In this document: one piece after another, positions 42,978-50,111 of the stretch
Numbering within the stretch: position 1 is the first letter of the stretch
Layout: the number at the start of each line of letters is the position of its first letter
Assembly (NCBI RefSeq): GCF_000275825.1
Contig: NZ_JH719942.1
Span: forward strand, 3,140,070 to 3,204,069
Reading direction: 5' to 3'
Length of the DNA stretch: 64,000 nucleotides
From: Saprospira grandis DSM 2844
Lineage (GTDB): Bacteria; Bacteroidota; Bacteroidia; Chitinophagales; Saprospiraceae
Program-made: the position numbers and the translations under genes
The notes under the pieces: generated by a model
What the model saw: the letters and a program-made list of their open reading frames with translations, nothing else
Database searches by the model: none
What the model was told of the DNA's origin: nothing

Positions 42978-45509
42978 ATGATACCGCCTATGTCCGCATC
43001 TAGTTTGTTAGACCTCTTTGAATCTGGTGGAGGCGCAGAAAAAAAAGGAACCTATGTCGAGGTTATTCTGCCCCTGCCTTTAGCTAAATTATATACCTAT
43101 TCGGTCCCCTTTCACCTCAAAGAATGGCTGCAAAAGGGCGTAAGAGTAGAGGTCCAATTAGGGCGACAAGGCCGATATGCTGGTTTAGTATACTCCATTA
43201 CAGAAGAAAAACCCGCCTACCAAACCCGCCCCATCATTTCGGTCCTAGACGATTTTCCCATAGTCACCGAAGAGCAGTTCCGCCTCTGGGAATGGATGTC
43301 CACTTATTATCTCTGTAGTATGGGCGAACTAATGGCCGCCGCCTTGCCCGCTGGCCTCAAATTAGCCGGAGAAAGCAAATTGTTACTAGCCGAAAACTAT
43401 GAGGCCAAACCTTGGATGCAACTCCACCAAGAACTGCCAGGCGATGAAGCATTGGTCATCGAGCAATTGCAAAAAAAAGGCGAACTCAGCCTGAGCGATA
43501 TCCAACGAATGCTCAAACTTAAGTCGGTCCACAAGTTAGTAAAGTCACTGCTCGATAAACAGTTGGTCCAACTCAAAGAAGAGCTGCAAGAACGCTATAA
43601 ACCCAAAATGGAAGATTGGGTGGCCTTGGCCCCGCCCTACGAACTAAACAATCCCAGCAGCATAAAAGAAGCCTTTGATGTGATTGGTAGCCGAGCCCAT
43701 AAACAAATAGATACCCTCATGGCCTTTATGCAGTTGGGCCGAGAACAAAAAAAAGTTCGCAAAAAAGAATTATACGAAAGGGCCAAAATAGATAGCGCCC
43801 TGCTCAAAAAATTAGTCGATAAGGGCATCTTTACCATCTACCAAAAAGAATTGTCTCGCCTAGATGATTATGATGGCGAGGCCGAGGGAAATTATGATCT
43901 CTCCAAACAACAACAACAAGCCTACGAAAGCTGCCTGCAGCATTTTGCTAATAAAAAAGCCGTTTTGCTACATGGGGTAACGGGTAGCGGAAAAACACAG
44001 GTTTTTGTCGAGTTAATGGAGCATTATATAGGGCAAGGACAACAAGTTTTATATTTGCTGCCCGAAATTGCCCTAACCGCCCAAATTGTGGGCCGCCTGC
44101 AAAAACATTTTGGGGACCAAATTCTGGTCTACCACTCTAAGTTTAATAATAACGAAAGAGTAGAAATCTGGCGGGCGGTACAAGAAGGCGTTCCCATTAT
44201 CTTAGGGGCTCGCTCGGCCTTGCTTTTGCCCTTTCAGTCTTTGGGCCTCATTTTAGTCGATGAAGAGCATGACCCCTCTTATAAGCAGCAAGACCCCGCT
44301 CCACGCTATAATGCCCGAGATACAGCCGTATTTATGGCCCATCTGCATGGAGCAAATATTTTGCTGGGCTCGGCCACGCCTTCTCTAGAAAGCTATCAGA
44401 ATGCTTTGGAGGAGAAATACGCCTTGGTCCAATTAGATCAGCGATTTGGAGGCCTGGCCCTCCCAAAAATAGAAATTGTAGACCTTGGCGAGCAGCAACG
44501 CGAAAAACGTATGCACGGCATTTTTTCGGGCCATTTACTAGATGCACTCAAAGAAACATTGGCCAATGGAGAACAGGCGATTTTGTTCCAAAATCGCCGA
44601 GGATATGCCCCCCTATACCGCTGTAAAAGTTGTGGCTGGACCACAGAGTGCAAGGATTGTGACGTCAGCCTGACTTACCATAAGTATAGCAATAACTTAC
44701 GCTGCCACTATTGTGGCTATCAGCGGGCTTTGCCCAAAAGCTGCGATGCCTGCGGTAGCCATGAACTAGAAATCATCGGTTTTGGAACAGAAAAGATTGA
44801 GGATGAACTCCAAATCTTTTTGCCCGATGCTCGCCTAGAGCGGATGGACTGGGATACAGTTCGGGGGAAAAATGGACATGACCGCCTGATTAACCGCTTT
44901 GCCGATGGACAAATAGATGTCCTGATTGGAACGCAAATGGTCACTAAAGGCCTAGACTTTGACAATGTGGGCCTAGTTGCCGTCTTATCGGCGGACCAAA
45001 TGCTGCAGTTTCCAGATTTTAGGGCCAATGAACGCGCCTTTCAGCTCATGACGCAGGTAGCGGGAAGAGCTGGACGGAAAAAAAAGCAGGGCCGAGTCCT
45101 TATTCAAGCTTATCAGGCCGAGCATGAAATTTTGCGAGAAGTGTTGCAGCACAATTTTCAGCAGTTTCAGCAAAGGGAACTAGCCGAGCGCCGCAGCTTT
45201 AAGTATCCGCCTTTTCAACGCTTGATTAAGATTCAGTTTAAGCATAAAAAGCGGGACCAACTGCTGATGGCGGCAGAATGGGGGGCCAAGTTTTTGCAAT
45301 CTCGTTTGGGCAATCGGGTGCTGGGGCCAGCCGAGCCCTCTATTGCTAGGGTGCGGACCTACTACCTTATGGACCTCTTAATCAAATTGGGCCGAGGAGG
45401 AAAAAGCCTGCGGGCGGCCAAAGACAAAATTAGAGATATGCAGGAGCTGCTACGGCAAAAAGATGGCCTAAGTGGGCTGAGAGTAGTCATTGATGTAGAT
45501 CCTTATTAA
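42978..45509 (+). CDS. priA: Primosomal replication-restart helicase PriA
   Basis: Reloads the replicative helicase at stalled forks; cytosolic 3'-5' DNA helicase. 843 residues, slightly longer than usual. The N-terminal 3'-DNA-binding domain begins near residue 25 (YVEVILPLPLAKLYTYSVP). Walker A HGVTGSGKT is at ~333-341 and the DEEH box in LVDEEHDPSYKQ at ~428-440. The zinc-binding insertion has eight Cys in four CxxC pairs (CKSCGW, CKDCDV, CHYCGY, CDACGS, ~550-592). Helicase motif V/VI region GTQMVTKGLDFDNV and QVAGRAGR is intact. Start is 42978 or the ATG 4 codons later. Confidence 0.97.
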   Translation: MIPPMSASSLLDLFESGGGAEKKGTYVEVILPLPLAKLYTYSVPFHLKEWLQKGVRVEVQLGRQGRYAGLVYSITEEKPAYQTRPIISVLDDFPIVTEEQFRLWEWMSTYYLCSMGELMAAALPAGLKLAGESKLLLAENYEAKPWMQLHQELPGDEALVIEQLQKKGELSLSDIQRMLKLKSVHKLVKSLLDKQLVQLKEELQERYKPKMEDWVALAPPYELNNPSSIKEAFDVIGSRAHKQIDTLMAFMQLGREQKKVRKKELYERAKIDSALLKKLVDKGIFTIYQKELSRLDDYDGEAEGNYDLSKQQQQAYESCLQHFANKKAVLLHGVTGSGKTQVFVELMEHYIGQGQQVLYLLPEIALTAQIVGRLQKHFGDQILVYHSKFNNNERVEIWRAVQEGVPIILGARSALLLPFQSLGLILVDEEHDPSYKQQDPAPRYNARDTAVFMAHLHGANILLGSATPSLESYQNALEEKYALVQLDQRFGGLALPKIEIVDLGEQQREKRMHGIFSGHLLDALKETLANGEQAILFQNRRGYAPLYRCKSCGWTTECKDCDVSLTYHKYSNNLRCHYCGYQRALPKSCDACGSHELEIIGFGTEKIEDELQIFLPDARLERMDWDTVRGKNGHDRLINRFADGQIDVLIGTQMVTKGLDFDNVGLVAVLSADQMLQFPDFRANERAFQLMTQVAGRAGRKKKQGRVLIQAYQAEHEILREVLQHNFQQFQQRELAERRSFKYPPFQRLIKIQFKHKKRDQLLMAAEWGAKFLQSRLGNRVLGPAEPSIARVRTYYLMDLLIKLGRGGKSLRAAKDKIRDMQELLRQKDGLSGLRVVIDVDPY

Positions 45510-45524
45510 GCTTTGGGGAATTGG

Positions 45525-45666
45525 CCTAGGCGTCTGCCTTGGCCTAGCGATGTGCAGGGGGGCGGCGCAGCCGCAGACCAAAGGCAGGCGCAGCCTGCCT
45601 GCAGGGCCGAGCAGCCCTGCGAGCCCCGAAACGTAGCGCCGACGACCGAAGGGAGGCGGAGGCCCC
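45525..45666 (-). repeat. Modular GC-rich element, subfamily A (copy 14)
   Basis: Minus strand: GGGGCCTCCGCCTCCC at 45666, GTCGTCGGCGCTACGTTTCGGGGC, GCTCGCAGGGCTGCTCGGCCCT, a GCAGGCTGCGCCTGC hairpin, GGTCTGCGGC, a GGCTGCGCCGCC hairpin and GCACATCGCTAGGCC. The outer end is 16 bp after the priA stop. Confidence 0.9.
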
Positions 45667-45782
45667 AAAAAAACAGCAGATTGTTAATCTTCCGCTAATC
45701 TGGGAGGGCAGACATGAGCAAATGGAATTATTTTTGGTAAATTAGGGGAGAAAATAGTAAAAAATATAAAACAGGATATAGT

Positions 45783-46502
45783 ATGAAATGGACGACTCGT
45801 CTTCTTTTTGCGGCAGGTTTGTTTACTGCCAGTTATGGGCTACAATCTTGCGGAGAGCCAGCACAGGCGGCGCCTACCGCTCCCGTGATTAACCAGGAAT
45901 CGGCTCCTAAAGGGGATGATTTTAGCTATGCTTATGGGATGCTTTTGGGGAGTAACCTCAAGGCCATGGGGATGGAGTACAGTGATGTAGAGGTCATAGA
46001 GTTATTGGCTGGATTGCGAGCTGCGATGGATGCTGATGAGAAGCCTTTGATGGACCAAGCGGCGGCACAGCAGTTAGTCAATAAGACTTTTCAGGAGATG
46101 CAGGCCAAGGCTGGCGAGGCTAACTTAAAAAAGGGCCAAGATTTTTTGGCTAAAAATGCCAAGCGTTCTAAGGTCAAAGTGACCGAATCGGGTTTGCAGT
46201 ATGAGGTTCTTAAGGAGGGTGTTGGAGGTAAGCCGAGCATCAATAATAAAGTGAAGGTGCATTATCATGGGACCTTGATTGATGGAACTGTTTTCGATAG
46301 TTCTGTAGATCGAGGGAAGCCTATTTCTTTTCCTTTGGGCAATGTGATTAGAGGCTGGCAGGAAGGTTTGCAACTCATGCCTGTAGGAGCCAAATACAAG
46401 CTTTATATACCGGCTGATTTGGGCTATGGTCAGCGAGCGGCGGGTAAAATTCCGGCCAACTCGGCCCTCATTTTTGAGGTAGAACTACTGGCGATAGAGT
46501 AA
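45783..46502 (+). CDS. FKBP-type peptidyl-prolyl isomerase, predicted lipoprotein
   Basis: 239 residues. The hydrophobic N-terminus ends in LQSC (Cys23), a lipobox, so the product is probably anchored in an envelope membrane. An Ala/Pro linker precedes the FKBP_N helical domain (~47-115, DFSYAYGMLLGSNLKAMG). The FKBP domain (~130-239) has VKVHYHGTLIDGTVFDSS, FPLGNVIRGWQEGLQLMPVG and IPANSALIFEVELL. A paralogue follows after a terminator. Together with 31260-31988 and 32008-32973, four related FKBPs occur in 16 kb. Confidence 0.93.
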   Translation: MKWTTRLLFAAGLFTASYGLQSCGEPAQAAPTAPVINQESAPKGDDFSYAYGMLLGSNLKAMGMEYSDVEVIELLAGLRAAMDADEKPLMDQAAAQQLVNKTFQEMQAKAGEANLKKGQDFLAKNAKRSKVKVTESGLQYEVLKEGVGGKPSINNKVKVHYHGTLIDGTVFDSSVDRGKPISFPLGNVIRGWQEGLQLMPVGAKYKLYIPADLGYGQRAAGKIPANSALIFEVELLAIE

Positions 46503-46522
46503 AGGCCAGAGAATTTAGAAAG

Positions 46523-46557
46523 AGCGCTTGCATCCTTGGGATAGCGAGCGCTTTTTT
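46523..46557 (+). terminator. Terminator between two FKBP genes
   Basis: AGCGCTTGC (46523-46531) and GCGAGCGCT (46544-46552) pair with one mismatch and are followed by T6. The next FKBP gene therefore probably has its own promoter. Confidence 0.75.
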
Positions 46558-46596
46558 GTATCATTGCGGCAGAATTTATACAATAGAAATCAACTT

Positions 46597-47187
46597 ATGA
46601 AAGAACTTAGTTATCAAATTGGGCTTTTGCTTGGTAGCAATCTCGCCAATCAGGTGAATCCTCAGGATATGGATGTAGAAGCAATGGGTCAAGGTATCCA
46701 AGCTATTTTTGGCATGTCTGCAACTAATGAAGAGCTACAAGCTGCTTCTCAGGCGGTACAAACCTACATGCAAGGTATTGCTGCTTCTCAGGCTGCAGAA
46801 TCTGTAGAGCAAGAAAAGGGCTTCTTGGAAGAGAATGCTAAGCGCGAGGAAATTGTTAGCCGCGAGAGTGGTTTGCAATATGAGGTATTGGTAGAAGGCA
46901 ATGGCGATATCCCCACGGCTCAAAATACTGTAGTCGCTCACTATGAAGGTCGTCTACTCAACGGAAAAGTATTTGACAGTTCTGTATTGCGCGGACAGCC
47001 TGCTACTTTCCCTGTAGGTAACTTGATTCAGGGCTGGCAAGAAGCTTTGCAATTGATGCCTGTAGGCTCAAAATGGCGCCTATATATTCCTTCTGGCTTG
47101 GCTTATGGTGCCAATGGCGCAGGAAATGATATTCCTCCTCACGCTACCCTCATTTTTGAGTTGGAGTTGTTGAGCATCCAAGGCTAA
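46597..47187 (+). CDS. Cytoplasmic FKBP-type peptidyl-prolyl isomerase
   Basis: 196 residues from ATG 46597; the in-frame codons back to 46528 cross the preceding terminator. It has no signal peptide and starts directly with the FKBP_N domain ([19 protein letters not shown]). The FKBP domain (~85-196) is complete: [38 protein letters not shown] and [14 protein letters not shown]. This FklB-like layout suggests a cytosolic folding helper, the only one of the four local FKBPs without export signals. Codon usage looks more like a highly expressed gene than its neighbours (impression only). Confidence 0.92.
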   Translation: MKELSYQIGLLLGSNLANQVNPQDMDVEAMGQGIQAIFGMSATNEELQAASQAVQTYMQGIAASQAAESVEQEKGFLEENAKREEIVSRESGLQYEVLVEGNGDIPTAQNTVVAHYEGRLLNGKVFDSSVLRGQPATFPVGNLIQGWQEALQLMPVGSKWRLYIPSGLAYGANGAGNDIPPHATLIFELELLSIQG

Positions 47188-47209
47188 TTAGCTGCCGATA
47201 AAGTATAGA

Positions 47210-47238
47210 AGAGTCCAGTTTTTGGGCTCTTTTTTTTT
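47210..47238 (+). terminator. Rho-independent terminator
   Basis: AGAGTCCA and TGGGCTCT form the stem with loop GTTTT and T8 after. It is 23 nt beyond the FKBP stop. Confidence 0.88.
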
Positions 47239-47319
47239 GTACTTAGGTCTCCTTTTGGCCTAAACAATTTGAGCGTTTTTCTCTTTAGAGAATACATACG
47301 CCCAAAAACATGAGCGTAA

Positions 47320-47415
47320 AAGCTTATGGAGTTCCCCCTGAGCCAAATCAATGAGGCTATCGCCCATTTGGAAGCCGGCAAGGCCCGCTACCGTATCGTA
47401 CTGAAGAATGATTAG
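47320..47415 (+). pseudogene. Remnant of a zinc-type alcohol dehydrogenase C-terminus
   Basis: A 29-codon ORF (ATG 47326 to TAG 47413) reads MEFPLSQINEAIAHLEAG then KARYRIVLKND. This is the characteristic C-terminal helix and strand of medium-chain (zinc-type) alcohol dehydrogenases (INEA...LEAGKARYRIVL). An in-frame stop (47317-47319) lies directly upstream and the rest of the gene is absent. I take it as a deletion remnant. It ends 28 nt before the ahcY promoter. Confidence 0.65.
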
Positions 47416-47442
47416 CTTTGATAATCAATAGCTTAAGATATT

Positions 47443-47472
47443 TTGTAAATCAGGGATAAAATTGTACTTTTG
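47443..47472 (+). promoter_or_regulatory. Bacteroidota-type promoter of ahcY
   Basis: TTG (47443-47445, within TTTTG), exactly 19 nt, then TACTTTTG (47465-47472). It fits the TTTG-N19-TAnnTTTG consensus and lies 35 nt before the ahcY ATG. Confidence 0.85.
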
Positions 47473-47507
47473 TGCTGATTTTATCACTCAATCTAGTTTT
47501 TAACTGA

Positions 47508-48824
47508 ATGGAAACAGTAAATAAGTTGAACTACAAAGTAAAAGACATCTCGCTAGCCGACTGGGGCCGCAAAGAAATTACCCTAGCCGAAGCAGAAATG
47601 CCCGGCTTGATGGCTCTGCGTGAGAAATATGGAGAGAGCCAACCTCTTAAAGGAGCTCGCATTGCAGGTTGCCTGCATATGACTATCCAAACCGCTGTTT
47701 TGATCGAGACTTTGGTCGCCCTTGGCGCCGATGTAACTTGGTCTTCTTGTAACATCTTCTCTACTCAAGATCAAGCCGCTGCCGCTATCGCCGCCGCTGG
47801 TGTACCCGTTTTTGCTTGGAAAGGCATGACCGAAGAAGAGTATGACTGGTGCCTAGAGCAAACTCTACGTAGCTTTAAAGATGGCCAGCCCTTGAACATG
47901 ATCCTAGATGATGGTGGAGATTTGACTAATGTAGTTTTGGACAAATATCCCGAAATGGCCAAAGGCGTATTCGGTATTTCTGAAGAAACCACTACAGGGG
48001 TACACCGCCTATATGAGCGCGTGAAGAAAGGGACTTTGCCCATGCCTGCTATCAACGTAAACGACTCTGTAACTAAGTCTAAGTTTGATAACAAATATGG
48101 CTGCCGCGAGTCTGCTGTAGATGCTATCCGCCGTGCTACCGACATTATGTTGGCCGGTAAAGTAGCTGTTGTAGGTGGCTACGGTGATGTAGGAAAAGGT
48201 ACTGCCGCTTCTTTGCGTGGTGCTGGTTGCCGCGTGATCGTTACCGAAATCGACCCCATCTGTGCCCTTCAGGCCGCTATGGACGGTTTTGAGGTGAAAA
48301 AAATGAGCAATGCTATCCCTCGTGCCGATATCATTGTTACCGCTACCGGCAACAAAGATATCATCCGCGAAGAGCATTTCCGTATGATGAATGATAAAAC
48401 TATCCTTTGTAATATCGGCCACTTCGATAACGAAATCGATATGGCTTGGTTGAACAAAACTTACGGAAGCACTAAAGTAGAAATTAAACCTCAGGTGGAT
48501 CTCTACAACATCGAAGGAAATGATATCATCCTTTTGGCCGAAGGCCGCTTGGTGAACTTGGGCTGCGCTACTGGACACCCCTCTTTCGTGATGTCAAACT
48601 CTTTCACTAACCAAACTTTGGCCCAAATCGAACTTTGGACCAAACGCGATACCGATGAGTACGGCAAAGATGTATACATGCTACCCAAACATCTCGATGA
48701 AGAAGTAGCCCGCCTACACCTAGCCAAAATTGGCGTAGAACTAGAAGAACTTAGCCAAGAACAAGCCGAATATATCGGCGTAACAGTCAAAGGTCCTTAC
48801 AAACCTGAACACTACCGTTACTAA
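47508..48824 (+). CDS. ahcY: Adenosylhomocysteinase
   Basis: Hydrolyses S-adenosylhomocysteine to adenosine and homocysteine with tightly bound NAD, removing the inhibitor of methyltransferases; cytosolic. 438 residues, typical for the bacterial enzyme. Signatures are [16 protein letters not shown] (~54-69), [16 protein letters not shown] (~77-92), the NAD-binding [18 protein letters not shown] (~219-236) and the C-terminal [11 protein letters not shown]. Catalytic Asp and Lys/His positions look intact. A strong consensus promoter lies upstream and a terminator downstream. Codons ending in C are frequent, as expected for high expression. Confidence 0.98.
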   Translation: METVNKLNYKVKDISLADWGRKEITLAEAEMPGLMALREKYGESQPLKGARIAGCLHMTIQTAVLIETLVALGADVTWSSCNIFSTQDQAAAAIAAAGVPVFAWKGMTEEEYDWCLEQTLRSFKDGQPLNMILDDGGDLTNVVLDKYPEMAKGVFGISEETTTGVHRLYERVKKGTLPMPAINVNDSVTKSKFDNKYGCRESAVDAIRRATDIMLAGKVAVVGGYGDVGKGTAASLRGAGCRVIVTEIDPICALQAAMDGFEVKKMSNAIPRADIIVTATGNKDIIREEHFRMMNDKTILCNIGHFDNEIDMAWLNKTYGSTKVEIKPQVDLYNIEGNDIILLAEGRLVNLGCATGHPSFVMSNSFTNQTLAQIELWTKRDTDEYGKDVYMLPKHLDEEVARLHLAKIGVELEELSQEQAEYIGVTVKGPYKPEHYRY

Positions 48825-48849
48825 ATTATATTGCCCTTCTGGGCCAAGA

Positions 48850-48877
48850 GGTCACCGAATACCTTCGGTGACCTTTT
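48850..48877 (+). terminator. Rho-independent terminator after ahcY
   Basis: GGTCACCGAA and TTCGGTGACC form a perfect 10 bp stem around TACC, followed by TTTTCTTTT. Confidence 0.9.
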
Positions 48878-48955
48878 CTTTTGTGCCCCTTTGCCCTTGC
48901 AAAAACCAAGAAAAAACCTTAGCTTTAATCAATTAATTAAACGTATAGTACCTAG

Positions 48956-49510
48956 ATGCAGAAAATGCTTTTACATCAAGAGGGATTCCAAGGAACAACC
49001 AGCCCAATTATCCCGAAAAAGAAAGAAAAGCTGCGTTTTGAAAATTTCTTGAACTTTTTTCCAGCCGTAGAACTTCCTCTAAGCATTAGCTCTGATACCG
49101 AAAAACTCATCGCAGAAGCTCATGAACCCCTAAATGCCGCCTGGATGTACGAGTTTGTGCTGGAGCATGGCGAAGAACTAGACGAGTTTACCGAATTTAT
49201 GCCCTGCTTCTGCCTAGCCCAAAGCGAAAAGTTCTTAGGCCTGGTCTATTGGCAGGCCTCTTTGGAAGGGAGCGCCTACTTTTTAGCCACTTTCTCGCCC
49301 GCTGGCCACATTATTGACCATAAAATTTTAGCCGGAACGCTTTACCTAGAAGATGGCATCAAACAAATGGTCTGCACGGTCGCCAAAGATTGGAGCATCC
49401 AAAGAGTAGAGGGCCATATCGACGCCCAAGGCCAACTGCTCAAAGAAAATACTACGCAAAGCAAACGCTTGCAAATTACCCTAGATGGAGAAATTCTAGA
49501 AGATGTATAA
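48956..49510 (+). CDS. Hypothetical cytosolic protein
   Basis: 184 residues with no signal peptide or membrane segment. A basic N-terminus (~1-28) is followed by an alpha/beta-looking acidic domain (~30-184) with the segments NFFPAVELPLSISSDTEKLI, FTEFMPCFCLAQSEKFLGLVYWQAS and a C-terminal strand-rich part. I do not recognise the family. Start is ATG 48956 or the ATG three codons later. It ends 15 bp before an atypical modular element. Confidence 0.75.
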   Translation: MQKMLLHQEGFQGTTSPIIPKKKEKLRFENFLNFFPAVELPLSISSDTEKLIAEAHEPLNAAWMYEFVLEHGEELDEFTEFMPCFCLAQSEKFLGLVYWQASLEGSAYFLATFSPAGHIIDHKILAGTLYLEDGIKQMVCTVAKDWSIQRVEGHIDAQGQLLKENTTQSKRLQITLDGEILEDV

Positions 49511-49525
49511 TCTTTTTAATTTTTT

Positions 49526-49685
49526 GGGGCCCGCGGCCGGCTAGGCTGCGCCTAGGTCGGCCGCCGCTATGCTGCGGGGCTCGCAAGCCTGCTCGGCCCT
49601 TCGCCTTTTGCTGCAAAGCAGCAAAAGGCCTCGGTCTGGCCCTGTGGGCCACCCGCTCCGCAGCGCTGGGCCAATCTAGGCCTAG
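49526..49685 (+). repeat. Modular GC-rich element, atypical subfamily A (copy 15)
   Basis: T6 then GGGGCCCGCGGCC, a GGCTAGGCTGCGCCTAGG-type hairpin, GCTGCGGGGCTCGCAAG, GCTCGGCCCT, a long TTTTGCTGCAAAGCAGCAAAA hairpin region, CTCGGTCTGGCC and a GGCCCTGTGGGCC hairpin. The A-type end is eroded. Confidence 0.78.
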
Positions 49686-49787
49686 ACATAAACCCCTAAT
49701 AAGACAAGAACAATCCTAGACCAAATAATATTCCCCCAAAACCGAACTTAAAATAAGCTAAAGCGCTTTAAACGAATGCCCCCAAAA

Positions 49788-49924
49788 GGCCCGCAGGGCC
49801 TAACGGCTGAGGGATGGACAGCAGGGCCGCCAAAGGCGGCAGACCAAAGCCCAAAGGGCTGCAGGGCCGAGCGAATAGCGAGCTGCGACACAGCCCGACC
49901 CGAGCGAAGCGAAGGGGCAGCCCC
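49788..49924 (-). repeat. Modular GC-rich element, subfamily B (copy 16)
   Basis: Minus strand: GGGGCTGCCCC at 49924, GGGTCGGGCTGT, GCAGCTCGC, GCTCGGCCCT, a GCAGCCCTTTGGGCT hairpin, GGTCTGCCGCC, CCATCCCTCAGCC and a GGCCCTGCGGGCC hairpin. Confidence 0.88.
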
Positions 49925-50052
49925 AAATCAATCATAAAAAGACTAGTCCAATAGATACACAAAAAAAGACTAGCATAAACTGGGTATAAGGCCTCCGAAA
50001 ATTGAGGCAGCCCGATTCAATCAATATAGGCTTGCAAAGGCAGGCCGCCCAA

Positions 50053-50095
50053 CTGCTCTGTTTTCAGTATGGCCCCGCCAGGGCCCAAAGAGCAG
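50053..50095 (+). promoter_or_regulatory. Nested hairpin just upstream of rnr
   Basis: CTGCTCT (50053-50059) pairs with AGAGCAG (50089-50095), and inside it GGCCC (50071-50075) pairs with GGGCC (50081-50085). It ends 16 nt before the rnr ATG, so it would lie in the leader or terminate upstream transcription. No T-run follows. A similar GCCCCGCCAGGGC palindrome occurs near 3240. Confidence 0.5.
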
Positions 50096-50111
50096 CACTA
50101 AACAAAAAAAT

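Noticed and set aside
48009-48578. 189-codon minus-strand ORF inside ahcY
   Set aside because: Shadow of the strongly conserved ahcY coding sequence.
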